A stretch of DNA of 64,000 nucleotides, from the NCBI GenBank assembly GCA_036583965.1, contig JAZBQD010000025.1:14281145-14345144 (forward strand), written 5' to 3'. Of the stretch, positions 23,401 through 34,500 are shown piece after piece. A program made the translations under genes and the position numbers. A model generated the notes under the pieces. That model saw nothing but the letters and a program-made list of their open reading frames with translations. It made no database searches and was not told where the DNA came from. Position 1 is the stretch's first letter. Each line of letters begins with the position of its first letter. Source of the DNA: Prunella strophiata. Lineage: Eukaryota; Chordata; Aves; Passeriformes; Prunellidae.

Positions 23401-26400
23401 CCATCACCAAATTAATACCCAAATGCCCCAAACTCCACTTTGAGCCCCTCCACATGTAGGACCAATGTGTGAATCCAGCTCACCTTGCTGAGCTTCTCCC
23501 CATCCGTGTGTGGGATGAGGGTTTTCAGGGACTGGAAGCCAGCATTGATGCTCTGCATCCGCCGTCTCTCGTTGCTGTTGGCGATTTCCCTGCGTATCCG
23601 CCGCTCCTGGTCCCGCTGGGTCTCTGGAGTCAGTGGGATGTTGGCCAAGCTGTGAGAGAGACCCAGGGTTAGGGAAGAGGGGGCTGCAGCCCTGCTGCCA
23701 GCTCACTGCATGCCCCCTTGCTTTGCAGTGATGGTTCCAAGCCACCAAAGGGACGGGTGACAGGGCGGGGACAATGGCTGCAGTGCTGGGAATCACCAAA
23801 GCAGGTGGGTGGGTTTCTCCAGCCCCGTGTCCAAAGCTTTGGGGGATTCATTGGCCAAACAATGGCTCTGCTTCAGCCTCCTGGTTCCACTGGGCTCAGA
23901 CACACTGCCCAGTGCCCAGCCTGGGCGAGGGGACCCCCAGGTGGGCGAGGGAGGCTGCGGGCTGGCCGGCTGTGTCCCCGCAGGGCCGGCCGGCGTGTGT
24001 GGCCCCGGGAAGGCGGCTCCCTCCCTCCCTCCCGCCCTGCTGATGGCTTCCAGATGACAGCTCCCAGCAGAGAAGCCCCCGTCCCACCCCAAGCCGCAGC
24101 TCCTGCCTGCTTCCTGCCGCTGCCTCCTCGCCCCCCACGCCCTTGCCCCGCAGATGGGCTGGGAAATGCCAGCACGGAGGGCGAGGGTTCTGGGCAGCCA
24201 ACACCCACGGGTGCAGAGCACCAGACCTGAGCAAAGCTCGCTGCCGTGGGGTCTGGCTTCACCCACACCCCGAGGGAAGCAGGGCAGAGGTTTTGGATCA
24301 CACGGTGCCAACTCTCCCCAGAGTGCCGGCACCCGGCACCGCTGGCGCCGGGGATGCTGCGAGGCACCAAAGACTAAACACAGGAGCGGGGCCGGCGGCA
24401 CGAGGCGAGATAAGACGGCTCCAGCCGCCCGTCCAGGTGCCCGGCGGCTCCGGGACAGGAGATGGGAACATTCCACCCAGAGCACTGCCAAAGCCAGGCT
24501 GGAAGCAAAGCCCAGCATCCTGCCCTCAGTGCCCTCCTGGGGAGGCCATGGAGGAGCCACGGAGCTTTGGGAGCACGGGGATCTCAGGGATATCTGCAGC
24601 ACCACCGTGTGCCCAGGCAGTGACCAGAGAATCTCAGGCCACTCATCACTGCCTGCTGCAACTGGGGAATGCACCACAACTCCTCCAAGATACACAGGGA
24701 TGGGGAAAGACCCAGCTGATCCCAGAGGGATGGGAAAGGATCCTCGCTCAGCCTAAGAAGGGGATGGATTCCAGGTCTGTCCAAGGGCACCAGGAAGGAT
24801 CCCAGCTGTGCCAAGCAAGAGAAGAATCACAGCTCATCCCAAGCAGATGGGGAAGGTCCCCAGATTACTCTAGAGGGATGGGGAAGGATCCCAGATTACC
24901 CTAGAGGGATGGGGAAAGGATCCCAATGCATCCCAAGAGGATGAGGAAGGACCCCACCTCAGCCCATGGGGGCCAGGAAGATATTTGTCCCCAACCTCTG
25001 GGGCAGTGTCCCAGCACAGGCTGATGCTGGGTGTCAAGCACGCACTGCACTGGCTCCCTCACATGCAATCCTGGGGGTGTGGAGCTGGGATGGGTGCCCA
25101 GGGGTCTGCCCCTCTCCCTGGGAGCAGCCTCTGCCGCACGGACCAAGAGCTGCTCGCAGGAGGATTGTGGCACAGGGCTCCCATCTGGTGGTGGCTGTCA
25201 CCCACTGCCCTGCTCCTGCTGAAACCAGCCCCAAACTTGTCCCCAAAACACAGCAAACCCTGCAGGTCCTGGAGACATCGTCCCTCTCGGGGTAAGGAGG
25301 TGGCTGGAGCACTGCTCCAGGATGTTGGACCACCAGACGCTTCAGGGGAATGGGATGGAGAGGCCCAGGACTGGGCAGCACGGAAGTGGTTTCTTAAATA
25401 CTGGGAAAGGAGGAAGAGCCTGCTTCCTCACCGGCAGACCTCCTGCAACCTGCCCCAGCTGCTCTTCCTGGGAAGAGACCTGAGAAGTGACAGCGAAATA
25501 AGGAAAGGGCAAAAGCCCATGGATTCAGACACCCAGCATGGGCAGCACAGAGGCAGGGGGAGCAGGTGGCACCCACCAGAGCCCCTGGGGTGTCTCCAGC
25601 CTGGTGCTGGTGCTATGGGGTTTGTGTCAGGCAAGCAGAATTTGGTCCTTTCCATGCTGGGGAGGACATTTCTCTGGCCTGGACCTCAAGGGAAACAAAT
25701 CCACGTGGGTGTTGGAGCCAGGCCCACAGCAGATGCCCCACTGTCCACTCATGCTCAACACTGATCATAATTTGTGCTGTGGGTTGTGCTGGAGGGCAAG
25801 GGAGGCACGGCCACGTGGGCAGGCTGTCCCCAAGCTCCTTGAGGTCACAGGTAGGGTGCTCCCCAACCTGCAGGCACGGCATCCCCAAGTTCACAGGCAG
25901 GGTATCTCCATGCTTCCATGAAGGGCACTTCTAAGCTGACGGGGTCAGGGTACACCTGAGTGTACAAGCAGGATACAGCCAAGTGTCCCCAGCACCCCCA
26001 GTTCACAGGCAGGCTGTCCCCCAGCACCCCGAGCTTGCAGGCAGGGTGTCCCTGAGCTTCTCGAGGTCACAAGCAGGGCAGCCCCGGGCACCCCGAGCTG
26101 CACACAGGGTGTCACCCAGCGGCCTGAGCCCCAGGCAGGGTCTCCCGGAGCTCGGGGCAGTGGGAAGGCTGCTGCTCCCCGAGCTCTGCCCGGTGCCGGG
26201 GTCAGTGTGGGGCCACTGTGCAGCCCCCGGTCCCCGGGCGGGGCGGCCGCACCCCCGGCCCATGCAGTCGCCCCCCAACCCACGGGCCCGCAGCGACCCC
26301 AGAGAAGCCGCCCCTTCCCCCCCCCGCCCTGGGTCGCTGCCCCCACCGCCGCACCTCCGGGGGGGCTCAGGTGCGGCCGCTCCCCGGGGTCGCCGGGACG

Positions 26401-27156
26401 AGCCCCCCACGCCGTGGGGCAGGGGCAGCACCCCGGGGCCGGGCCCCCAACACGTGCGGCGGGGCCCGGGCCGCCCCACGGCGCCGGCCGTCCGTGCCGC
26501 CCCGCGGCGGACCCGGGCCGGGGGGCTCAGCGCTGCCGGGGGCGGCAGCTCAAGGCCCGGGGAGCTCGGGGGGGCTCGGGGCCGCCCCGCCGTGGCCCCG
26601 GGGCCCGCGCCCCCCCCCCGCCCGCCGCCCCCCGCGGGCGCAGCCCCCGGCCCCGGCCGCCCCCCGCCCGCCGGGGCTCCCCGCGTGTCCGCGGGCTTTG
26701 TGCCGCCGCTCCCGCACTACATGTCCCGGCAGCCCCGGCCGCGACCCGCCTCCTCCGGGCGGCTGCAGAGTCACGGCCAGGCCCGGCGGTAAACACACAC
26801 CCCCGCGCCCCCCGGACCCCCGCGCCCCGCGCCCCCGGCCCCGAGCGCGCCCCGCCGCTCCCCGGGGCCCGGCCGGCGCTGGGGGCGCGGCGCTCCCGCC
26901 CGGGCCACGCGCGGCCGCCGGTCCCATGTGCGCGGCCGGGACCACGTGCGGGCGGTGGGGCCGCGGCGGCCGCGCCGCTCCCCCCGTTCTCCGCTCCCCC
27001 CTTCCCCGCCGTCCCCCCCCGGTCCTCCCGAGACCCCCGAGCCCGGGATCTGCCGGCGCTCCCCCACCTGCAGAGCCCACCGATGACCTCCTTCTCGGAT
27101 TTCCTGAAGTGCTGCAGGGCCGGCACCTTGGGGGCCGGCACCATGAAGTACTCCAT
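20496..27156 (-). CDS. TFAP4: Transcription factor AP-4 (bHLH-leucine zipper)
   Basis: TFAP4 binds CAGCTG E-boxes as a homodimer in the nucleus. The coding exons are 27156-27068, 23649-23484, 23035-22936, 22448-22278, 22072-21935, 20955-20797 and 20690-20496, all with canonical splice sites. The start MEYFMVPAPKVPALQHFRK matches the family. The basic-HLH region (ERRIRREIANSNERRRMQSI then GFQSLKTLIPHTDGEKLSK) fills exon 2 and runs into exon 3. Two leucine-rich coiled coils follow in exons 3-5, then a Gln-rich stretch, a Pro-rich stretch, and an acidic tail ending SGDGELP. Exon 3 carries one surplus base at 22994-22995 that breaks the frame between the end of the HLH and the zipper. Ignoring it, the protein is 338 residues, exactly the human length, so a sequencing error is the likely cause. 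Confidence 0.96.
24690..24960. repeat. Degenerate tandem repeat in TFAP4 intron 1
   Basis: Repeated words AGAGGGATGGGGAAGGATCCC and CAGATTACCCT recur at about 30-40-bp spacing. The last three units (about 24850-24940) are nearly identical and the earlier ones diverged. Confidence 0.7.
25800..26140. repeat. Degenerate minisatellite, CAGGCAGGGTGTCCC-type
   Basis: The core CAGGCAGGGTGTCCCC recurs with linkers such as AGCTTC and GAGGTCACA every 30-45 bp. It lies between two CACGTG motifs on its left edge and the CpG island on its right. Confidence 0.65.
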
Positions 27157-27500
27157 AACGGGGGCGGGGGACCCGGTTCAGCCCAGCCCGGCTCGTCCCG
27201 GCCCGGTTCAGCCCCTCCCGGCCCGGCTCCGGCCTCTGCCCGCGGCCCAAGGCGGGAAACAGCTGGAGCGAGCGCGGCTCCCGCCCGCCGCCGCCGCCGC
27301 TCCCCCGCCCCGCCCCCGCCCGCCCGGCGCCGCCCCCCGCCCCGCACCGGCCCCGCGTAAACAAAGGCGGCGGGAGGGGCCGCAGCGCGGCCGGAGCGGC
27401 ACCGGGACACGGCGGCGGGACGCGGCGGGGCGGGGGGCGACTGGAGCGGCCGGGACGGTACCGAGCCGTGCTGGCACCGGCCCGTCACACCGCGTCGCGT
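26150..27500 (-). promoter_or_regulatory. TFAP4 CpG-island promoter
   Basis: Extremely CpG-dense sequence with many GGCGGG/CCCGCC GC boxes spans the first coding exon and its upstream flank. No TATA box was seen upstream of 27156 on the minus strand. Transcription start is inferred to lie within about 300 bp upstream of the ATG. Long open frames on both strands here come from the base composition. Confidence 0.75.
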
Positions 27501-27519
27501 CCTGACCTGGCTCCATCCT

Positions 27520-28620
27520 ATTCTACTCCATCCTGTGCTGTTCTATCCTGTCCCACGCTGTCCCATCCTAACCTCATCCTGCCCTGTCCCCAACCCATCC
27601 CACCTCATACCATCCTGAGCTGTCCCCATGCCACTCCATACCCATCACATCCTATTCTATCACACCAAACCCTACCCTATCCTACCCTGACCTTTCCCCG
27701 TCCCATGCCACCTCATTCCATCCTGCCCTAGCTCCATCCCATCCTACCCTTTCCTATCCTATCCTGATTTATCCTACCCCATCCTTACTTGTGTCCATTC
27801 CACCCTACATCATTCCATCCTGCCCTAGCTCCATCCCATCCTACCCTGTCCTGTGCTATCCCATCCCACCCTGGCCTGTCATGTTGCTATCTCATCCTAT
27901 CTCCGTGTGACCTGTCCCCACCCCACCTCATCCCAGCCCATCTTGCCATAGCCCTGTCCTATCCTGCTCCATCCTATCCCATCCTGACCTGTCTTGTCTC
28001 CATCCCATCCAGCCCTGGATTCCTATCCTATCCTATCCTATCCTATCCTATCCTATCCTATCCTATCCTATCCTATCCTATCCTATCCTATCCTATCCTA
28101 TCCTATCCTATCCTATCCTATCCTATCCTATCCTATCCTGTCCTAGTCCAGTGCCATCATACCCTGACCTGGCATGTCCCCATCCCATCCCATCCCATCC
28201 CATCCCATCCCATCCCATCCCATCCCATCCCATCCCATCCCATTCTCACCTGCCCCATCTCCATCCTATCCTCTCTCATGGTATCCTGACCTGTCTTGTT
28301 CCAGTCCCATCTAATCCTATTCCATCCTGTCCTGTTCCCATTCTATCCTGCTTTATCCCCATCCCACCTTGTCTACCCTACCCTATCCTGACCTGCCTTG
28401 TCCCTATTCCATTTTATCCCATCCTATCCTGTCCCCATCCAATCCTCTCCTACATCCAGCTTCTCCCACCCCATTCTACCCTACTCCCATCCCATTCCCA
28501 TCCCATTCCCATCCCACCTAATCCCCACCCCATCCTATCCTACCCCCATCCTGTCCCATCCTCTTCTATTCAATCTGATCCCATTCCTATCCCACCCCAT
28601 CCCATTCCTGTTTCCAGCAG
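27520..28620. repeat. Pyrimidine-rich pentanucleotide satellite block
   Basis: About 1.1 kb made of variants of CCTAT, CCTGT and CATCC on the plus strand. It includes a nearly pure (TCCTA)n array at 28021-28138 (about 23 units) and a pure (CATCC)n array at 28181-28240 (12 units). The pyrimidine bias gives open frames reading as Y-P-I-L-S repeats, which are not genes. It separates the divergent TFAP4 and GLIS2 promoters. Confidence 0.95.
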
Positions 28621-29420
28621 GGTCTGGCTTGTGGGGGGCACAGGGGGCTGCCCGTGGCTGGGGGGGTCACAGCAGCCTTGGGGCTGTCACAGGGCTCAGG
28701 GAGCTGGGGGTGACAGGGATCCCATGGCTGGAAAGGGGCTTGGGCCAGGAGGCTCTGGGGGCTGCCAGAGGCATCCTGAGAGCTGATGGGGGGTTCTGGG
28801 AGCTGGTGAGGAGCTTGGGGAGTTCATGGTGGGGGGCGGGGGCTGGCAGGGGGCTTGAGGATCTGATGGGGGGCTCTGGGGGCTGACAGAGTGGCTCTGA
28901 ATGCTGGCAGGGGACTTGAGGAACTGCTGGAGGGGTGTGGGAGCTGGCAGGGGGCTGTGGGGCCTAGCAGGGGGGCTGGGGGCTGGCAGGGGCAGGGAGC
29001 TCACAGGAGGCATGGGGGGCTGCTCACGTGCCCTGGTACAGGGGGCTCCGGGGGGGGTTCACGGGTGTGGGGATGACAGGTTCATGTGGGCAGGGGGCTT
29101 TCAGGGGGGCTTCTGGGGGGCTGGCAGAGGGGTTCTGGGGGATGGGGGGCTTAGGGGATAATGCAGGAATGCAAGAGGCTTTGGGGGGGCGCTGTGGAGG
29201 TGGCAGGAAAGTGTAGGGGGTGGCAGGGGGGCACAGGGCTAGCCGGAGCCATGGCAGGCTGGCAGGGGCCATGGGGGGTTCACAGGGGGGCACAGAGCTG
29301 GGAGGGGAGTCTGGGGGACTGGCAGGGGAGCCCAGGGCTGGCAGGGGCCATGGGGAGTTGGTAGGGAGGCACGGGGCTGGCAGGAGCCGTGTGGTACCTG
29401 AGGGACCTACCTGTGGCAGG
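28620..29420. repeat. G-rich degenerate repeat (GGCTGGCAGGGG-type)
   Basis: About 800 bp in which GGGGGCT, GGCTGGCAGGGG and CTGGGGG recur irregularly every 20-40 bp. G-runs of four or more are frequent on the plus strand, so G-quadruplex formation is likely. No gene was recognised. Confidence 0.75.
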
Positions 29421-29709
29421 TGACCTCCCCCCACAGCCCCCCCAGCTCTGCCTGCGCGGGTCCGGGGCCACCGGAGCGGGAACGCCGGGGGGTCCCGGGG
29501 TGGGCTGTCACCCTGGAGGGGCAGGAGCGGCCCTGCAGAGCAGGGTGGGCTCAGCCCTCCCCCTCGCACGGCCCGGCCCCGCTGGGAGCTGCAGGACAGG
29601 TTCTGCCGGGTGTCCCCTGGGCCCCCTGCCCGGCCCCCGCAGGGGCCCCGCTGGGGCTGCGCGTCCCCCCGCGGCACGGGGACCACCGCGTCCCCTCCCT
29701 TGCACCGTG

Positions 29710-30177
29710 AGCCTGCTGGGGACACAGCGGCGTCTCCCCCGCCCGCAGGGAATCCCTCGGGCACGGTGGGATTTCGGTCACCCGCGTGGGACGCTGCTGC
29801 CCTCCCGTGTCTCCCCTGCTTGCGGCGGGGATGTTGGGGACACGGCGGCTGCCCCCACAAAAACACCCAGACCACGGGGAGGATGTGGCTTCAGGCGCCT
29901 GTGTGGATCAGAACTGTCCCTCCCTTCGTGTCCCCCGTTCTGCTGCGCGGCTGGTGGGGACACAGCAGCTTTGTCCCCGCAAAAAGCCCCCAAAAAACCG
30001 CGCGTGGGATGTGCTTTCAACTGCCCGCGTGAGACAACTGTGCCCCTCACTCGCGTCCCACCTTTTGTGGGGCTGGTGGGGACAGCAGCTCCCTCTCCAC
30101 CCAAAAGTCCGCATGGAACAGAGCTTCCTCCCGGCGTGTCCCTCCCTCTCGTAGGGAGGACACCGCGTCTCCCCTGG

Positions 30178-30209
<32 letters not shown>

Positions 30210-30480
30210 AAACCAAAAAACGGAAACAAAACAAGCACGGGTGTTTTGGCGGGGTGTGACTTCAGCCACCCGCCTGGGACAGTGCTGTCCCCCACGCGTG
30301 TGTCCTCCCTTTTATAGCGGCGCTGTTGGGGACACTGCAGCTTTCCCCGCAAAAACAAAACCAAACAAAAAACGCGTGGGGCAATGTTGTGTCCCCCCAT
30401 GCCGGGGGAGCCGGTGAGGACACCGCAGCTGCATTCCGCCCCCAAAATCAAATCCCGGGTGGGGTGTGCCCAGCCACCCG
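29710..30480. repeat. Degenerate ~120-bp tandem repeat
   Basis: The anchor (G/T)TGGGGACAC(A/G)GC(A/G)GC followed by CCCCGCAAAAA-like A-rich tail recurs near 29715, 29834, 29954, 30076, 30326 and 30414, with a partial copy near 30154. The spacing between the first four is about 120 bp and is irregular later. Each unit also carries a CCGCGTGGGAC(G/A)-like word before the next anchor. The A-rich tail of the copy at 30154 has grown into a run of 30 A (30178-30207). Confidence 0.85.
30178..30207 (+). repeat. Poly(A) run of 30
   Basis: An uninterrupted A30 tract followed by AACC/AAAC words, inside the ~120-bp tandem array. Neighbouring units have short A-rich tracts at the same point, so this is read as local expansion of the unit's own A-tract rather than as a retroposon tail. 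Confidence 0.8.
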
Positions 30481-31560
30481 CGTGGGCCCCGGGGGAGGGA
30501 CCCCCCCGGCGAGGCTGCAGCATCCGGGCCGGCCCCGCCACATCCTGCCGCCGGAAGGAGCCGCGGCCCCGGGACAACCCCCCCGCCGGTGACGTCATGC
30601 GGGGGCCCCCGCCAGGCGTGACGCCAGCCCCGCTGTGGACGTCACGCGACGGGCGGGCGGGCGCCGCTCCTGCGGGGAGGGGGATCCCCCCCCACCCCCA
30701 TTTTCCCCGGTGTGACACCCCACCCCTCCCCCCGAGCCGCCCCGGTACGGGGTGGGGGCTCCGCTGGGTGCCGCCCCCCGCCCCGCCACGTCCCCGGGGG
30801 GGGGACAGGGACGCGCGGAGGGGACACGGACACGCGGGGAGGGGGGTCGGCTCTGCCGCAGAGCGTCGGGGTGACCTTGTGCGGGGGGGTGGCGGGTCTC
30901 CCCCGCGGGTCCCCCCCAGGGCGGGGGCTCGGTGCCCCCGGTGCCCCCCGCGGGGGCGGGGAGGGGCCGCCCCCGCACCCCGCCCAGCGCCCGCCGCAGC
31001 CGGGGCCGGGCCGCTCGGTGCGGGGCGGCCATAAATCACGGCGGGCAGAGCCCCCGCCCCGCCGCCGCCCCGGGACCGGGAGGGGGGGCCCAGCCCGCCG
31101 CCGCCACACCCGCCCCCAGCCCCTGCGGTTGTGGCGGAGCGGCCCGGCCGCCCCGCACCGGCCCCGGCACCGGCCCCGGGGGGCCCCGCTCCGCCGAGCC
31201 CCGCACCCCGCCCCGCTTCCCGCCCGGCGCTGAGCCCCCGCCGCAGGTACGATCGCGCTCCGGGCACCGCGGAGGGGAGGAGGACGATGAGGAGGATGCT
31301 GCCACCGCCGGGGGGAGGGGGGAACCTCCGGGGAGCCCCTTCCTCGCCGCCCTCGGGGGTGCGGGGGGTCCCTTGGCACCTGCAGCTCCCCCGCCCAGGG
31401 AGCGGGGTCGGGGGGGGACGTGGCCCCGCCGCACCCCCGAGGGAAAATGAGGAGAGGGGGCTTCCCCGCTGCCCGGTGGGTGCCGGGGGGGTGGCCGTCA
31501 CCCGCCGTCCCCCCGCACCCCGGGCGGGTGTCCTGACCTTGGCCGTGGGGCGGGGGCTGC
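30480..31560 (+). promoter_or_regulatory. GLIS2 CpG-island promoter
   Basis: CpG-dense sequence with repeated GC boxes, ending near a good splice donor at 31246/31247. A weak TATA-like CCATAAATC lies at about 31029-31037. A CRE-like TGACGTCA occurs at about 30590-30597, with further GACGTCACG nearby at about 30640. Assigned to GLIS2 by position and strand only. Confidence 0.5.
31060..31246 (+). other. GLIS2: Putative non-coding GLIS2 exon 1
   Basis: GLIS2 coding begins 16 bases into the exon starting at 34973, so at least one upstream leader exon is required. The best donor in the CpG island is CCGCAG then GTACGA at 31246/31247. The 5' boundary is only a guess from the TATA-like word at about 31030. 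This would make a 3.7-kb first intron. Transcript data would be needed to confirm it. Confidence 0.35.
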
Positions 31561-34500
31561 GGCGGGGACGTGCTGGGTGGCTCTGCTCGGTTGCGGCCAC
31601 CTCCGGGGACACACCAGTGTCCCCATGGTGCGAGAGGGGAGAAAGGGTGGCATTGGGTGGGGGGTGCAGGGCGTCCCCATCCCGGTCCCACGCCGGCGGT
31701 GCCACCGCCCGGCAGCCGCCCGTCACCCCGGTCCCCTTGGCGGGGGCCTCCCGATCCCCATCATGAGAAGTGACAGTCCCCACCATGGGGGGTGACAGTC
31801 CCACGGCCTCGTGGGGCTGAGGCGTGGGGTGGCCAAGCCCAGCCTGTGCCATTGCGGGGTGTTTTGGGGACTAGGACGGTGTGACCCCCTCCCTGTGGTG
31901 CCAGCAGCAGGGACCACAAATGTCTGTCCCCTGTGTCCCTAGGCAGTGCTGCAGGCGCTCGTTCCCTGCCCAGCATGGAGAAACCCTGCAGCCAGTGGAC
32001 ACCTCCCCTTCCCCATGCCTTTGTCACCCTGCTGTCACCGCCTCCCCCAGCCAGGGTCCCCATGTGCCCCCGTCCCCACGATGCTGCCGCACCCAGGGCG
32101 CCGACCCGCTGGGTGCTGGGGACCACCCCGCTGCTGTCCCCGCCTGCTCCAGCTGTGTCCCCAGGCAGGGGTGGCAGGGGCTGGCGGCACCGCTGTGGGG
32201 CTGCTCCCGGGGTGGCAGGGGGCTGCTGTCAACCCTCTGCCAGGATCCCCACGGCTTCCTCATGCCCGGGAAGGGGGAACCACGGCACCGGCCTCAGCTC
32301 GGGGACCACAGCCATGTCCACTCCTGGGGACACCTTTGGCAGCTGCCGTCAGCCCGGCTGGCGTGGGGTGACGGGTGCTGGAGGGCCACAGTGACAAGAT
32401 GGAGCTGCCAGCAGGATGTGACCGCCCCCCCCGCCCCCCCAAACCCGTCAGGCACCGGTGGGCTCCCGTGAGGAGTGGCTGTGGCAGTGCCAGCACCATC
32501 TGCAGTGGGACAAGCAGCGATGGCGGGTCCCACGGCCGCCCGTGTCCTGCCAGCAGCCGTGGGGACAATGACCCGCATCCTGCCAACCCACCCACGCTGC
32601 CCTGGCACGGGGGGCTCCGGGGACTGCCCCCCGTCGCGGCGGTGCCAGCCTGCCGCTGCCAATTGCCACGGCGGCGGAGACCGAGCCCTGCCTGCAGCGC
32701 TGGCACCGCTCCCACTCCCCGAGCCCCGGGGTCACCGTCCCCTGGCGATGGCACTGCCATCCCGCACCGCCGCCATCCCCGAAGCCCACCGCGCCGCGGG
32801 AGCCTCCGCCCGCGGTCCCTCCGTGCTATTCCTGGCGGGTTTGGGGCTGGAGGGGGGATACACGACACCCCGGCGATGCCGGCAGCCCGGAGAGCTGGCA
32901 CCCCGCCGGCGGCACCGGGGTCACCCCGGGTCCCCCGGCCGTGCCGGCGGCCAGGCAGTGTGGGGGGCCCGGGGGAGCCCAGCCTGGCCGGTGGGGATGG
33001 GGGGGCTCCCCCCGCGCCCGGGCTCCATCCCAGCCGCCCCCACCCGGACTGGGAAGCCCCTGGGCCCAGCCCCGCGACGGACTGGTTTGAACTGGTGTGG
33101 CGGGGGGGAAGCTGGGCTGGGGCTGGGCTGGCAGCGCCTGGCGCGGGCAGGAGAGGCCATGGGGGGAGAGCAGGCAGGGGCAGGCAGGAGCGGGGCAGGG
33201 GCCTCGCGCGGGGGCCGCAGGTGCTGGGGCGTCCGGCCAAGCCACCGCAGGGCTTGTCCCCGTCCCCATCCCGGCGGGGCCCCGCGGCGCCCCGTTTCCC
33301 GAGGCCGCGTGGTTTGGCAGCCTCCTGCTCGCCCGCCCGCGGCCGCGCTGGGAGCCCTGGCGTCAGCGGCTGGAGGCCCCTTTCCCACCCGGCCCGCCCG
33401 GGGATGGCTGCGGTCCCCACCCAGCACCGCCCGCACCGGGACCCCCCAACCTCCCCACCCTGAGGACACGACCGTCGTGCTGGGACCAGCAGTGACGCCT
33501 TGCCTGGCCCCACTGCGGGACCACCGTCACCGGGGGGGGGTCTGCCAGCCCCCTGTCCCCCTCCCTGGGCTGGGGGTCCGGCTCCTGTGTCTGTCTGTCC
33601 CCGAGCCGTGCCACCAGGCTGTGGGGCACATGGGGGCTGCTGGAGCCCGTGGTGGGGGCTCAGGGTGGGGACACGCCGTGGGCACATCCCGCAGTGGGGC
33701 GCAGGGGGAGGCCCCCCAGAGGGGAAGGGCAGGCCGGGAAGGCTCAGTGAGAGTCCCCGTGCCGGGGGATGGGACGCTGAGATGGGGCAGCCGCCGCAGG
33801 AGGTGGATGCTCGGGCGAGGACCCCCCCGCTGGAGAGGAGGGACCCGCCTGTGGGGCTGACCCCAGGGCCGCGGGCGGCTCCGGGTGAGGAGATGCTGTG
33901 GGGCGGCTCCTCCCAGCCCGGGAGCCTGGGACAGGAGCCCCCCCTGGGGCCGGCCCCTCGGCCAGCACAGGGGTGCAGGCGGGGGGTCCCCGCCCCGCCG
34001 CCCGGGCCCCATGCCCCCCGCGGCTCCTCCGCATTCCTCAGCGTCTGAGCCGGGCTGGACCCCCGCCAGCGCGGGGGGCCCCTCCGGCGGGGCAGGGCGG
34101 GGGCCGGGCCCCCCGGGGCGGGGTGGGGATGCAGGGGCCCCCCCGCTGCCAACGTGTGCTGGGTGCGCCGTGCCCCCCGACACGGCCCCTCGGCCGCCCC
34201 CACCCTGCCCTGGGCGATGCGGGTGGCCGCGGGGGCACAGCCGTGGGACGCACCGGCCCCGGCTCGGCCGCTCACCGCTGCACCGAGCTGTCCCGTTCTC
34301 AGCTGCCCGCCAGATGTGCGGCGGCCGAGCCACGAGGGTGGCATTGCGTTGTGTGCCGTTCCATGCCATTCCGTGCCACGCCGTGCGGCCGGCAGCCCCT
34401 GCTCGGCCCCGGCAGCAGCGGCGTTGGCCGGCGGGGAAGGGGCCCCGGCGGGGGAGGAAGCTCTGCCGCCTCCGGGGCTGGGGCCAGCGGGCTCGGCCGC

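Larger units (their letters stand above)
23650..27067 (-). other. TFAP4 intron 1 with four CACGTG E-boxes
   Basis: The 3.4-kb intron carries CACGTG at 25702-25707, 25812-25817, 26451-26456 and 26943-26948. The first intron of mammalian TFAP4 is known to carry CACGTG motifs bound by MYC. Tandem repeats occupy about 24690-24960 and 25800-26140. The last 0.9 kb (26150-27067) is part of the TFAP4 CpG island. Confidence 0.75.

Noticed and set aside
26207..27505. Plus-strand 432-codon open frame, rich in Pro/Arg/Ala
   Set aside because: Lies over the TFAP4 CpG island and antisense to its first exon. No domain-like sequence; the frame is open because GC-rich DNA lacks stop codons.
28151..28786. Open frame of Y-P-I-L-S / I-P-S-H-P repeats
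   Set aside because: Translation of the pentanucleotide arrays.
30178..30207. Poly(A) tail of a processed pseudogene or retroposon
   Set aside because: No gene-like sequence upstream and no target-site duplication seen; neighbouring repeat units carry a shorter A-tract at the same place.
30047..31852. Minus-strand 601-codon open frame
   Set aside because: Runs through the ~120-bp repeat and the GLIS2 CpG island. Composition artefact with no recognisable protein.
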